This document shows, in pieces, positions 1 to 9,890 of a DNA stretch of 64,000 bases. This DNA is from Tamarix chinensis (taxonomy: Eukaryota > Streptophyta > Magnoliopsida > Caryophyllales > Tamaricaceae). Location: the NCBI GenBank assembly GCA_030549775.1, contig CM060177.1, positions 65,758,138 through 65,822,137 of the forward strand. Reading direction: 5' to 3'. Each line of letters starts with the position of its first letter. Positions within the stretch are counted from its first letter, which is position 1. The notes beneath the pieces are model-generated. The model saw nothing but the letters and a program-made list of their open reading frames with translations, had not been told where the DNA came from and ran no database searches. Position numbers and translations under genes: made by a program.

Positions 1-184
1 TATCTTTATCTCTTTTATTTGTATTTATTTTATTATCTCTATTATTATTATTATTATGATATCATGACAATTATTTTTATCATTATTATTGCTAAATGTA
101 GCCTCAGAATATTTATCCCATTATTATTTAAAGAATTCTAAACCCTATTTTAATTATTATTATGATTATCCTTATTTTTATTAC

Positions 185-233
<49 letters not shown>

Positions 234-545
234 GTTATTATTATTATTATTATTAGTGCTAGCCTTAGTATATTATTACTATTATTAATTTTGTAAATAT
301 TCGAACCCTTACCCTATCATTATTTTGATTTTGATTATTATTATTATTAGTATTATCCTTAACAATATTATTATTATTATATTATTATTTTTATTACTAA
401 CCCTATTATTAACCTTAACATGATTATCACTAGGGTTTCTATTATTATGATTATTAGAACCCCTTTGAAGTATTATTCTTAAGATTGGAATTATTACTAT
501 CATTATTATTATTATTATTGCTACAACTATTATTAGCAGTATCAA
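1..545. repeat. Degenerate (ATT)n microsatellite tract
   Basis: Imperfect ATT/TTA trinucleotide repeats fill this stretch, with a nearly pure run at about 186-256. Short non-repeat islands interrupt it. Reading frames in it are low-complexity Ile/Met/Asn strings and not genes. In LTR A5 and LTR A3 an ATT tract lies just downstream of the C-rich module, so this tract probably sits at the same place in LTR A1, whose earlier part is outside the window. Confidence 0.9.
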
Positions 546-768
546 AGATATTATATTTAATAATATAAATATGGTTATAAATACCTTAACCTATTTTGAC
601 TCTTAATAACCTAGTTGGCTAACTTGAGAATAAAAACCCTATTTTTACTTGTAAAGCTTCTTTTAATAATAGTAACCTTAATATTAACGCAAAGTAGGGA
701 ATAATAGTAATTTTGGTAGGAGAAAAATTAATCCTTAGTTTTTTCCTCTTATATGTGAACTCAGTCAA

Positions 769-822
769 AACCCTAAGGAGTCATAGGAGCGTGCTCCAAG
801 ACTGGTGTCGTGTTAGGTAATG
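769..822 (+). other. Conserved LTR block with hairpin and possible splice donor
   Basis: This block starts ccctaaggagtcatagg, contains the short palindrome GGAGCGTGCTCC, and ends ttaggtaatg. The same order occurs in LTR A5 (57170-57232) and, on the minus strand, in LTR A3 (41359-41410), where the last part reads TAGGTAAGGA. It stands out as conserved between copies that have diverged around it. A role as splice donor or leader element is inference. Confidence 0.55.
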
Positions 823-1059
823 ATTTAGCTAAGGCCCTCTATGCGTGTGTTATGTGCCTTGTATGCCATGTACCATGTTATGTTTGGTATCTTATGATTA
901 TTATTATAACTATTTTATATGTAGCGCAACTTTTATTTAAGGTATGCTTATGTGGATTTCTTATAGCATGTGTATAATATGTATATGTTGTGCTTATGAT
1001 ATTATATGATGTGACCCTTTAAGACATGCATGCAAGGATACTTAATATATTAATATAGG

Positions 1060-1762
1060 GTGAAAGGATGAAAAAGGAAAAAGGGGAAGTGAGTTGACCA
1101 AGGAGATATGGGATTGACCTAATTATCTCATGATCCATGAGGGGGCAAATAAAAGGGGATTATGAAAAAAATAAAAGAGTTGATGAAATTTACATGGGAG
1201 TTTCTAGGGGTTGCATAGGAATTCTAGGGATTGCATGGAAACTTCAAGGGTTTGCATGGGGTGGATGGAGTTGTCATGGGGATGATCTTTATAGGTGAAA
1301 AGTTGTCTTGGGGTGTAAGTAAGGTAAGGGAAGAGTTGTTGGGGGTGATTGGAGACCTTGGGTGAAAAATATTATGTAGGTTGGTATAAGGGTACACAAG
1401 AGATCTGGCTGGGGTTTGGGAGGAAAAAACCTAATTTGAGGCGGTTGTGAAAGTAAAAATAATTAAGGGTGAGTGGAGTATGGGATGGGAGTGGAAGAAT
1501 GTCATGTGTATGGTGAGTATGGGTGTCATGGGAAAGCAAGGATGGCAGGTGAGAAATGGAGGGGTGACATGTGGAAAAGAAGGGTGCTAGGGTTTGGTGT
1601 GGCCAACTAGGGTTTTGTGGTCACAAGTGTATTTGGGGAAGTAAAGTGAAATGATGGGGGTTGAATCTAAGAGAGATGATGTTTGGGGTGTTAAAGCATC
1701 CTTAGTTGCATGGGGCAGAGAAGGATGGGCCATATAGGCCCAAATTGGGGTTCTAGGAGAAA
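1060..1762 (+). repeat. G-rich purine-biased module of LTR A1
   Basis: The strand is strongly G-rich and contains loose, degenerate repeats of the type ttgcatggg (about 1190-1270). It occupies the same relative place as the minisatellites of LTRs A2 and A3 and a similar G-rich stretch of A5 (57470-58330). The minus-strand reading frame at 1587-1865 overlaps the Cassandra insertion and has no family signature. Confidence 0.6.
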
Positions 1763-1767
1763 ACCCT
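1763..1767. repeat. Target-site duplication (left) of Cassandra LTR
   Basis: ACCCT directly precedes the TG of the nested element and is repeated exactly at 2072-2076 after its end. A 5-bp duplication is normal for LTR-retrotransposon integration. Confidence 0.85.
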
Positions 1768-2071
1768 TGTAACACCCCGAGTTGACACGACCACCCGGGA
1801 GCTACCTTGGAGCGCTTATGGATTGATTGGATGACCCTACAGATCAACACGAGTCCGTTCAACACGCTTTTTCCTCACTCACGCACTTCTTGAGAAATTT
1901 TTAGAAAATTTTCGAAACTTCCCAAGAGGTCACCTATCCTAAAATTGCTCCATGGCCAGCACGCTTAACTGTGGAGTTCTTAGGACGGAATCACTAAAAG
2001 GATGGTATACCATGTTGATATAAGTAGCCAAATCAATCCTTATAATGCTTCGCTCAATTTGGGGTATTATA
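1768..2071. mobile_element. Cassandra-type solo LTR carrying a 5S rRNA-like sequence
   Basis: A 304-bp element begins TGTAACACCCC, ends GGGGTATTATA, and is flanked by exact ACCCT duplications. Its inner half is recognisably the plant 5S rRNA gene on the minus strand (1916-2018), which is the defining feature of the non-autonomous Cassandra TRIM family. No second LTR, primer-binding site or polypurine tract is adjacent, so this is a solo LTR. It lies inside LTR A1 and is therefore younger than A1. Orientation is left open: read with the 5S in sense, the LTR would start TATAATACCCC. Confidence 0.9.
1916..2018 (-). pseudogene. 5S rRNA-like sequence inside Cassandra LTR
   Basis: The minus strand matches plant 5S rRNA in the internal control region. 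The A-box segment AGTTAAGCGTGC is exact (plus-strand 1959-1970). The C-box region reads GGATAGGTGACCTCTTGGG (about 1921-1939), close to the canonical GGATGGGTGACCTCCTGGG. The region between the boxes and the 5' third are diverged. It is a transposon-borne copy, not a ribosomal gene of a tandem array; whether Pol III would still bind cannot be told from sequence. Confidence 0.88.
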
Positions 2072-2076
2072 ACCCT
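2072..2076. repeat. Target-site duplication (right) of Cassandra LTR
   Basis: ACCCT, identical to 1763-1767. Confidence 0.85.
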
Positions 2077-2334
2077 AGGTTAAGGTAGTGAGTGGACTTG
2101 GAGGGCATAAAGTAGTGGGTGTTGACCCACACACATAGGAGTTGGGCCTCCAGTGTGAGTAAGTGGAAGAAGGAAAGGATGTTGGGGTGTGTTAGGAGGT
2201 GCAAAAGTCTCAAGATATAGGTCGGGCCCTCTTAGGAGAATAAGAGTAGATGGAGTGTGACATATATGTTTAGGGTGAAACTTGTTAAATAAGAAATTGT
2301 AAGACACTAATAATTTAAAGTGGAAGATTATTGA

Positions 2335-2700
2335 TGCGGGCCCAAACCGATCCATCGACATAATATTGGCCATGTGTCGGGGTGCCTTAGAGACTAATCC
2401 ATTGGCATATAATAGTGGTTAGGCGCATTCTGCCCTGTATATTTTTGATCCACCAGCTATAATAGTGGGGGATCCTAAACTCAAAAAACCAAACTCTAAG
2501 TTTTATAAGATATGTAAAAGACAATAAGTACTTACAGTGGAATACCATGAGAGTTAGGGCCTGACCGATCCACTAGCATAATAGTGGCCAGGAGTGTCTT
2601 GCCCTAGAGATCAATCCACAGGCATATAATAGTGGTCAGGTGAGTTCTGCCCTATACATTTCCGATCCATCGACTATAATAGTGGGGTTCCCGTACTCTC
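2335..2700 (+). repeat. Decayed CCGGTCCACCGG/ATAATAGTGG repeat block of LTR A1
   Basis: About six degenerate units of the type (ccgatccatcgac)-ATAATAGTGG-(ccaggngcgttctgccct) lie here with variable spacing. Compared with the intact motif in LTR A2 (CCGGTCCACCGG), the CCGG ends have mostly become CTGA, CCGA or TCGA, changes expected from cytosine deamination. The block is a family hallmark and allows A1, A2, A3, A5, B1 and B2 to be recognised as one family. Confidence 0.75.
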
Positions 2701-3514
2701 ATGGATTGATAATAAGCATGTTGTAAAATGAGTATTGATCAGATAATTAAATAATCAGTTTATCTGGACTATAGGTTGGCCTTTATTCTCTACATTTTTG
2801 TGTGTTGTTTATGTGATCATGCTTGTGTTATATGCCTTTGTGTGTTAGACTTAGATGCATGGTTACTTTACTCAGTATGTAGCGTATTGACCACCCGTTT
2901 CATGAGTGCTGCTCATTCCCACAAGCAAAAGGCCCCTTTGAGTTTGTGCAGGTAAATGATGCTGTTTTCGATGCCTTTGATTTTTACGAGGTATCGGATG
3001 GGGCTGAGAGTTGAGCTTGGACTTGGCTTGGGGGTCAAGAGTGACGTGGATGGATTTCCCTTACATTTTCCTTTATTTTGTATTATTTATTCAAACTCAT
3101 TTTATTGTATTATAGCTTTTATCCCTTTTGAGGAATTTTAATTATATACCCTTAGATTGTAAACTCTTTTCCGCGTACTCTGATTTCTATCTTATGAACG
3201 TTTCAATACTTTTATGAATTTTTGATCTACGTTTGATTAATGATGGATAGAAATATTTCTTTAGCCTTGTGGTTAGTATAAGACTGGCTGAGGGTCAAGC
3301 TTGTACTGATCACAGTGGTAATATCATCAAAATTTACGAGTTTAGATTTACTTGCTTCCATTGAATCTTCTGATAAAACGAAAATTTTCATTAGTGAATT
3401 TTGGGGTTTTTACATATTTTGTATTAGGTAACACACCATTTTTCCTATGTATGTTTTCAGCTTCTGCAATGTTTTAAATGAAATTTTTTGGTAGTAATAA
3501 ATGGGGGTGTTATA

Positions 3515-4504
3515 AGTAGTGACGATCATGTAAGGCAATTGAATCTTGTATTATTAGCCCTTAGGAATAACAAGTTGTACGGTAAACTATAAAAGTGTGA
3601 CTTCTTTCTGCCAAAAGTTACATTTCTAGGATTTGTTAAATCCAAAGATGGCATTTCCATGGATGAGTCAAAGGTGGAGACAATAAGAATGTGGCTTACA
3701 CCCACATCCATCGCCGACATTAGATCCTTTCATGGGCTTGCCTCCTTCTATAGGTAGTTCATACAAGGATTTAGCACTCTTCTAGCACCCATCACAGAAT
3801 GTCTCAAAAAGGGCAAATTCAAATGGACCAAGCACGCACAAGCAACCTTTGAGGTGATCAAAGGTAAGTTGAGTGAAGCCCCGGTGTTAAAGTTGCCTAA
3901 CTTTGACAAGGTGTTCGAAATATAGTGTGACAAAAGCAGAGTGGGCATTGAAGTGGTTTTACTATAAAAAAGAAAGACAATAACCTTCTTTAGTGAAAAT
4001 CTTAGTGGCTTAAGATCCATTTATAGCACCTATGACAAATAATTTTGTGCTATTGTTAGGAATTTAGATCATTGGTTTCATTACCTTAGACCACAACAAT
4101 TTAAATTGCATACCAATCATGAGTCCCTAAAATACATATATGGGTAACATAAGCTCAACCCTAAGCATGTTAGGTCGGTAGAGTTTTTAAAATCCTTCTC
4201 ATTTGTAGCTAAACATAAGAGTGGAAAAACCAATGTTGTAGTAAATGCCCTCTCTAGAAGGTATTGTATGTTATCATGACTAGAAGCAAGAGTCTTAGGA
4301 TTTGGATGCTTAAAGGAGCTCTTCAAGGCTAATGAATACTTTTCAATATTCTTTTAAGATCAAAACAAGGTTCGAGGTCCCTACTTGATTCAAGATGACT
4401 TCCTTTTTGAGGGAAATAAGTTATGCATTCCCAAAAGTTCCATAAAAGAGTTGTTGATTTGAGAAGTACATGGAGGAGGATTAGTAGGACATTTTGGCAT
4501 TAAC
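3515..4504 (+). pseudogene. G1 pol fragment 1: Ty3/gypsy RT end, RNase H, start of integrase
   Basis: Translating from 3515 gives the region just after the RT active site (DDHVRQLNLVLLALRNNKLY), then VTFLGFVKSKDGI and the connection segment RSFHGLASFYR. Next comes the RNase H part ([49 protein letters not shown]) and finally the integrase N-terminal start (VHGGGLVGHFGI). It is collinear with G2 pol. Several in-frame stops interrupt it, so it is dead. The RT active site and everything 5' of it were separated by LTR A1 and lie outside the window. Coding resumes at 11063 after LTR C1. Confidence 0.9.
4500..4504. repeat. Target-site duplication (left) of LTR C1
   Basis: TTAAC precedes TGTAACATCCC and recurs exactly at 11063-11067 after the end of the element. 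Confidence 0.85.
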
Positions 4505-5228
4505 TGTAACATCCCTAAATTTTAAACTAGAAAATTAAAATTTTAAGACAATGAGGAAGCGATTTGGAAAGCAAAATTAGGAAATGTTACTGCCACATTA
4601 ACCATAAAAGAGGTGTGATTATCACCTAAGACATGTCTGATATAAGGATAAATGAAATAAGGAAACAAAGAATGCATGATCATAATATTAATATGATAAT
4701 ACAAGGTAAATAAGACTATAACAATATTATAGATGGAATAAACTTGATAATTTTACAAAATTAAATATAGAAATCCGAGCCAAGAGTTTAAATAATTGAA
4801 AATACAAAAAACCTCCCAATGTAGTGGAAAAAATTTATTAATAACCAGTTAGCCTAACTCTTAGGCATAATCATAAGCTTCCAACTCTAATCAATGGTTT
4901 GCTAGTGGCCCATGTCATCACCCTTAGTGTAATCAAACTGAGAGCTGTAACCCTACAAATCATCATCTTCTCCCTAAACCAGAAGCCAGATTATCACAGT
5001 GACCACACAAGTACAATACTAGTACCGTGAAGTACTAGTAAAGCATAATACCTAAAATATAGAAGGCTCATGCAGCGGAATAAGGTTAAACAATAACATG
5101 GTATTCAAACTACCAAAAAGGTAATATACAAGAACAGTGATAAGATATAAATACCTCAACGAGACCCGAGGGTATACAATTGCACACAAGCATGGTTTTC
5201 TACAACAATCTATATAAAAGTAAAGGAC

Positions 5229-5520
5229 ATAATGCCAATATACCATGATGGGACTAGCGTATGACTCCAACTCCCACCACCGCATAACACTAGTACCAAG
5301 GGCCTTTTCTTAGGCATCTTCTACATCCACCACACTTGGTCTCCTATGTGGGGACATATGCTAAATTTAGGGTATGCCTCACCCAAAGTATATAATCATA
5401 GGATTAGAATAATGCCAATATACCATGATAGGATGAACGTAGGACTACAACTCCGACCACCGCATCACACTAGTGCCAAAGGGATTTTCTCAAGAATCTT
5501 CAACATCCACCACACTTGGT
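5229..5520. repeat. Direct duplication of about 115 bp in LTR C1
   Basis: The segment from taatgccaatataccatga at about 5229 to the phrase ccaccacacttggt (ending about 5341) is repeated at about 5410-5520 with scattered substitutions. The spacing is about 181 bp. LTR C2 carries a comparable set of degenerate units at 19486-19830, so the duplication belongs to the family. Confidence 0.75.
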
Positions 5521-5595
5521 CAAAAGATAACCAAACCCTAAGTATGCATACCGAGAAGGCCTCTGCAATTGTATGATCAAAATTCCACATATCAA

Positions 5596-5850
5596 ACCAA
5601 TTGGGTGTTTTAAGTATTGACACCGGACACTAATCAAGACATACAAGCCACCAAATGGGTGTTTAGAGATAATACCAAACTCACATAAGGCACCAAATGG
5701 GTGTTTAGGGATAACACCAAACTCACACAAGGCATTAAAGCCACCAAATTGGGTGTTTAGATCTAACTCATCATACCAATTAGGTTTTTAAAGATAAGAC
5801 CAAACACCACATACCGATTGGGTGTTTAAGGATGACACTAAACTCAACCA
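5596..5850. repeat. Tandem units with core ccaaatgggtgttta in LTR C1
   Basis: About six degenerate copies of a unit of roughly 45-60 bp, each with the core ACCAAATGGGTGTTTA followed by a gataacaccaaac-type sequence. A shorter form is present in LTR C2 (about 26400-26480) and, inverted, in LTR C4 (about 46290-46440). Confidence 0.75.
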
Positions 5851-5989
5851 AAAGCAATTCTCAAATACCATCATATTGGTTCATATTAACTTAGGTCAAT
5901 CATGGTTGAAATTAGACTTAAAATGTTGTAAATACATGGAAGGATAAACACAAAAGGCTTAAGATAAACACTACAAATCATAACGAATC

Positions 5990-6480
5990 AGGTATCTTCT
6001 AGCTAGACCAGTTGATTGGTCCTTAGACTAGTCAACAAGTCTAGTCATACCAGACATGTATCACAACAAAACTATAACACCAAATGATTGGTTGGCCTCA
6101 CCGATTAAATGTTCATGAGAACCAATCGACAGTTTTGGTCTAATCAGTTGATGGGCCTAAGTAGAGACCAAACCATTTTGGTTTGCAGAAAAATCAATCA
6201 ATGGGTCTGACCAACTGATTGATTGGTCAAAGTGATTGGCCGACTAGTTTGGTCCAACTAGTCGATAGGTCTAAGTAGAGACTAAACTGTCATGGTCTTT
6301 AGGGACATTAGTTGATGGTTTTGACCAGTTTATCGACTATTCATTAAGACTAGTCGACTTGTTTACCAAACCAATTGACTAATCTCGCGACCAACCAATC
6401 CAAAACTCTAAATCATTTGATTGCTCGCAAAACCAGTTGACTGGTTTGAGGAACCAATTGACTAGTTTGGGTAAAACATA
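5990..6480. repeat. Major ACTAGTCGAYTGGT motif cluster of LTR C1
   Basis: Roughly twenty degenerate copies, in both orientations, of a palindrome-like motif such as ACTAGTCGATAGG, ACCAGTTGATTGG or CCAACTAGTCGAT occur within about 490 bp. The same cluster is found in C2 (split by LTR A2), C4 (45830-46130) and C5 (54820-55050). Confidence 0.75.
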
Positions 6481-7994
6481 ACACAGACTTATAAAACACA
6501 CACCAAATTTCACCACACTTTACCATATTAATTCTAGCATGCTTCTATGTCAAAACAATCATAAAAATACATGCTTCACACATAAAATCACATAGATACA
6601 TATTGATGTACACACTGAACCAAATCATGCTCAATAATCAATTTCATGCTTAAAATTAGAAAATCTCAACAGTACTTACTTGGAAAGGATCATACCACAA
6701 GCCCATACCATGGAGAATAATTATGTTTTACTTATATAACTACGAACACATGGAACTCCAATATACTACATAAATCTATTTTTGTTACCTTAAAGTAATT
6801 CTCCTAGCATAAAACTCCTATTGGATGGCCTATGTACTAGAACTTCAGTTCCTAAGAGAATTAAAGTAAAAATTATTAAAAATTCTCTTCTAAAACTATA
6901 TTAAACCAAGAAAATTAGGTAAAGAAGAAGAGAGACACAAAAAACCACCTTTTGACTCAAAATAGGGTGTTAAAGAGAAGCTAAAATCTCTAACTTTTCT
7001 CAACCTTCATTCTTCCTTACTTAGGGAAAGCAAGAGAAAATTAAAACCAAGATTGAAAGAAGAGAAAGGAACATAATGCTTGCACAGTCCAAGGAGAAAA
7101 CCAAAGAGGATCTCTATTTTTCTCATGAAAAGGAAGAAGAAGTGAGGAAAATATTAGGGTGTTCAACACTTTATGAGATTATCTAAGGAGAAGGGAGAAG
7201 AGAGTAAGAACACAAGTGAGGAGTGATAATGGGTCAGTGAAATGAGAGGTATAGGGGTAGGCTGGTTGACATCTTCAAAGAAAAGGGGGATGAGACAAGT
7301 GAGGTTGAGTGTGGGAAAGACAAGAAGTGAAAGATGACTTGATGGGGTGGTATGTAACACCCCAAAATTTACTATTGAAAAATTTTATTTTACAGTGGAA
7401 GCATAATTAAAATAATTGGGTGTTATTACCGTAATTGACATAAGTCAGGTTTACCATCCCAACCTTATGCCAATCACAAGGCTAAATAATTTAAAATGCT
7501 CAACAGGATAAAACCAAAAATGAGAGAAGTTTCATAATACCAAATACAAGTTTGGAGATTAACTTTGGATTACAATAATGAAATACTACAAAAGGGATAC
7601 TGTATATCAAATACTCCAAAAAGGATATTTGGGTAAAAACATCATTCGAATAATATGACTCTTCACTCAAACACCCAGTATGGATAAAAGTTACTCTTCC
7701 CCACACAATGCATCAAAGGTAGTAAAATCATCAATTGGATCCTCAAAGACCTACACAAAACCATCAGGGTTATCTCTTCGTGGGAATGAGCAGTACCCAT
7801 GAAAAGGATGATCAATATGCTATGTACTAGGTAAGGTAACAATACAGTCAAAGGTAGAAAAACATATCCTTACATACATTCACAATAGAAAATAGTATAC
7901 ATGTGAGATACAGGAATCAACATAGGGTAATTACTGGTTCGATTTTGTAATATTTGAAGATCATATAATGCATTATTTTATTTACGTTGAGTTT

Positions 7995-8420
7995 AGGGAC
8001 CCCACTATTCTTAAACTTGTGGAATGGTTTGAAACACCTCCTAGGGTAAAATGCTCTTAGCCATTATTATTAAGCCAATGGAGGACTCTACACCTCCTAA
8101 GACAAAATACTCCCGGCCACTATTCTTAAACTATTGGAATAGTCTGAAGCACCTCACATGGAATAATATGCAATACCACTATTATTAAGCCGGTGGAACG
8201 GACTCTTACACCTCGGTCCTAACTCACGTAATCTTTTATGATAAGTGATTAGTGTCTTAATCATTGGTTCGTTATCTCAGATTCATATTATCTTTCACTT
8301 TGATATTAGGCCCCACTGTTCTCAAATTGATGGAACAGTCTGATGCACCTCCCAGGGTAAAATACGCCTGGCCACTATTGTTAAGTTGGTGGAATGGACT
8401 CATAAAACACCTCGGCTCGG
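7995..8420 (-). repeat. CCACTATT-type repeat block of LTR B1
   Basis: About six degenerate units of the pattern CCACTATT-n-TTAAN-GTGGAA-n-cacctcctagggtaaaat occur here. They correspond to the inverted form of the ATAATAGTGG block of LTRs A1, A2, A3 and A5. Confidence 0.65.
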
Positions 8421-9724
8421 CTCACGTGATCTTTCACTTAAATAATTAGTGTCTTATTCATGATTGGTTTATGAGTAAGAAACATAATTAATGCAAGTGA
8501 GACACCAGTATACACATAACAAGTCTGTTCTCAAAGATTAAGATGCTCACCTTCCCCTAAAACCCTAAATTCATAATTTAATCATAACTTCCCCCATATT
8601 GATCATTTATTCACCAAATTTAGTATATTTTCCTCAAATAATAGTATCATTAACATACCAAAATTTTGAGTTCTAACTCCCATGTATTACACATGCGATA
8701 ATAGCCCTATCTCAAAAGTTACTATTTATAAGGCTCCCAAAATCTTAATTTCACAGGTAAGTCAGAACTTCTCCTATAAGGTTCATATAATTAAAAAATT
8801 AAATATGAATCCTTAAAATACCCATATTAACAACATATACAAAATTCAAGGACTAACTCTAATATTTTACACATGTGATAATAACATTACCGTTTTAAGG
8901 CTACTATTCCTAAATTAAGTTATTTTCTCATCTGAAGAACTCATTACCTACGTAATCACTCCCAAGCACTTCACATGATATTATTAGCATATTTTAATCC
9001 ATATAACATGTTAAAATACCAAAATTCCTATATTAACCCATATTGACAAAAATGACCTTAAAAATAGCCGACAACCCTTATTTTACAAAAATCCCATATC
9101 CTTAATATCATTTTTTTCCAAATACTCTTTTTATCAAAAAAAATATTCAATATAATTATTTCCCACTTATAATAATTCATTATGCCCATAATACTCTGCC
9201 ACAATTTATACTTATCCCCAAAAATACATCCTAGCGTAATATCATTGTATCAACATATCATTCGATATTCTCACTTCCTTTATATCATATAATTCATATT
9301 AATATATCATATCATCAACAACATGAATTTTAATAATATAATAATAATAACATGATAATACACATAATCATACAAGCATTTAATACAAAACCTAAAACAT
9401 TGACTAGTATCCTTACTAATAAGGCTCTGGTCTCTAAGCACGCTTATTCTAATCCGCTTCTTCCAAAACTTTCGGAATATCACCTAAGAATAATTAACAA
9501 AGCATAATTAGAATTAATGATATAACAAATTAAGGGTTAAGTTAATCATAAGGAAAAAGAATGGGAAAAACCAAATCGGGTTCGAAGAATGGGTCGCCAA
9601 CCAAGAAGGCTAGTAACGGCACAATATGCCATTGTAAGGGAGTTGGCAATGATATGGAGGGCTGAAAGGGGGTAGGGAACAGTGAGGCTTGTTGGAAGGG
9701 GGTGCAGGGAATGAAATTTTTTTC

Positions 9725-9890
9725 TAAATCTAGGGGGTGTTTTGGATGATTTTTCCAAAAAGTAGGGGGAGTGTTTTGGTGGTTTTTTTTCCGATGGTTA
9801 GAGGGGGTATTTTTTGGTAGATTTTGCTGCAATTTGGGGGGGGGGGTAGGAGGTTTTGCTGCAGATAGGGGGTGTTTTAGTGATTTTTTC
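9725..9890 (+). repeat. G-rich short tandem units in LTR B1
   Basis: Five degenerate units of about 31-36 bp with the core TAGGGGGTGTTTTGG and a T-rich tail; one unit contains an uninterrupted run of eleven G (9836-9846). On the minus strand the units give a repeated Asn-His-Pro-Lys-Thr-Pro-Pro type peptide, which explains the overlapping short reading frames at 9542-9832; these are not convincing genes. Confidence 0.65.

Larger units (their letters stand above)
1..3514 (+). mobile_element. LTR A1: 3' part of a long family A LTR (5' end outside window)
   Basis: The right end reads GGGGGTGTTATA, a one-base variant of the family end GGGGTGTTACA. Directly after it, Ty3/gypsy reverse transcriptase coding resumes at 3515, so this LTR was inserted into element G1. 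In order it holds an ATT tract, a block around 769-822 shared with LTRs A3 and A5, a G-rich stretch (about 1060-1760), a decayed CCGGTCCACCGG-type repeat block (2335-2700), and a tail with the segment ggctgagggtcaagcttgt that matches A5. A Cassandra LTR is nested at 1768-2071. Whether the copy is a solo LTR cannot be judged without the left flank. Confidence 0.8.

Noticed and set aside
1916..2018. A genuine 5S rRNA gene
   Set aside because: Embedded in a TG-ended element with target-site duplications, single copy, diverged between the control boxes: Cassandra, not rDNA.
9542..9832. 96-residue minus-strand frame with Asn/His/Pro repeats
   Set aside because: Translation of the G-rich tandem units of LTR B1.
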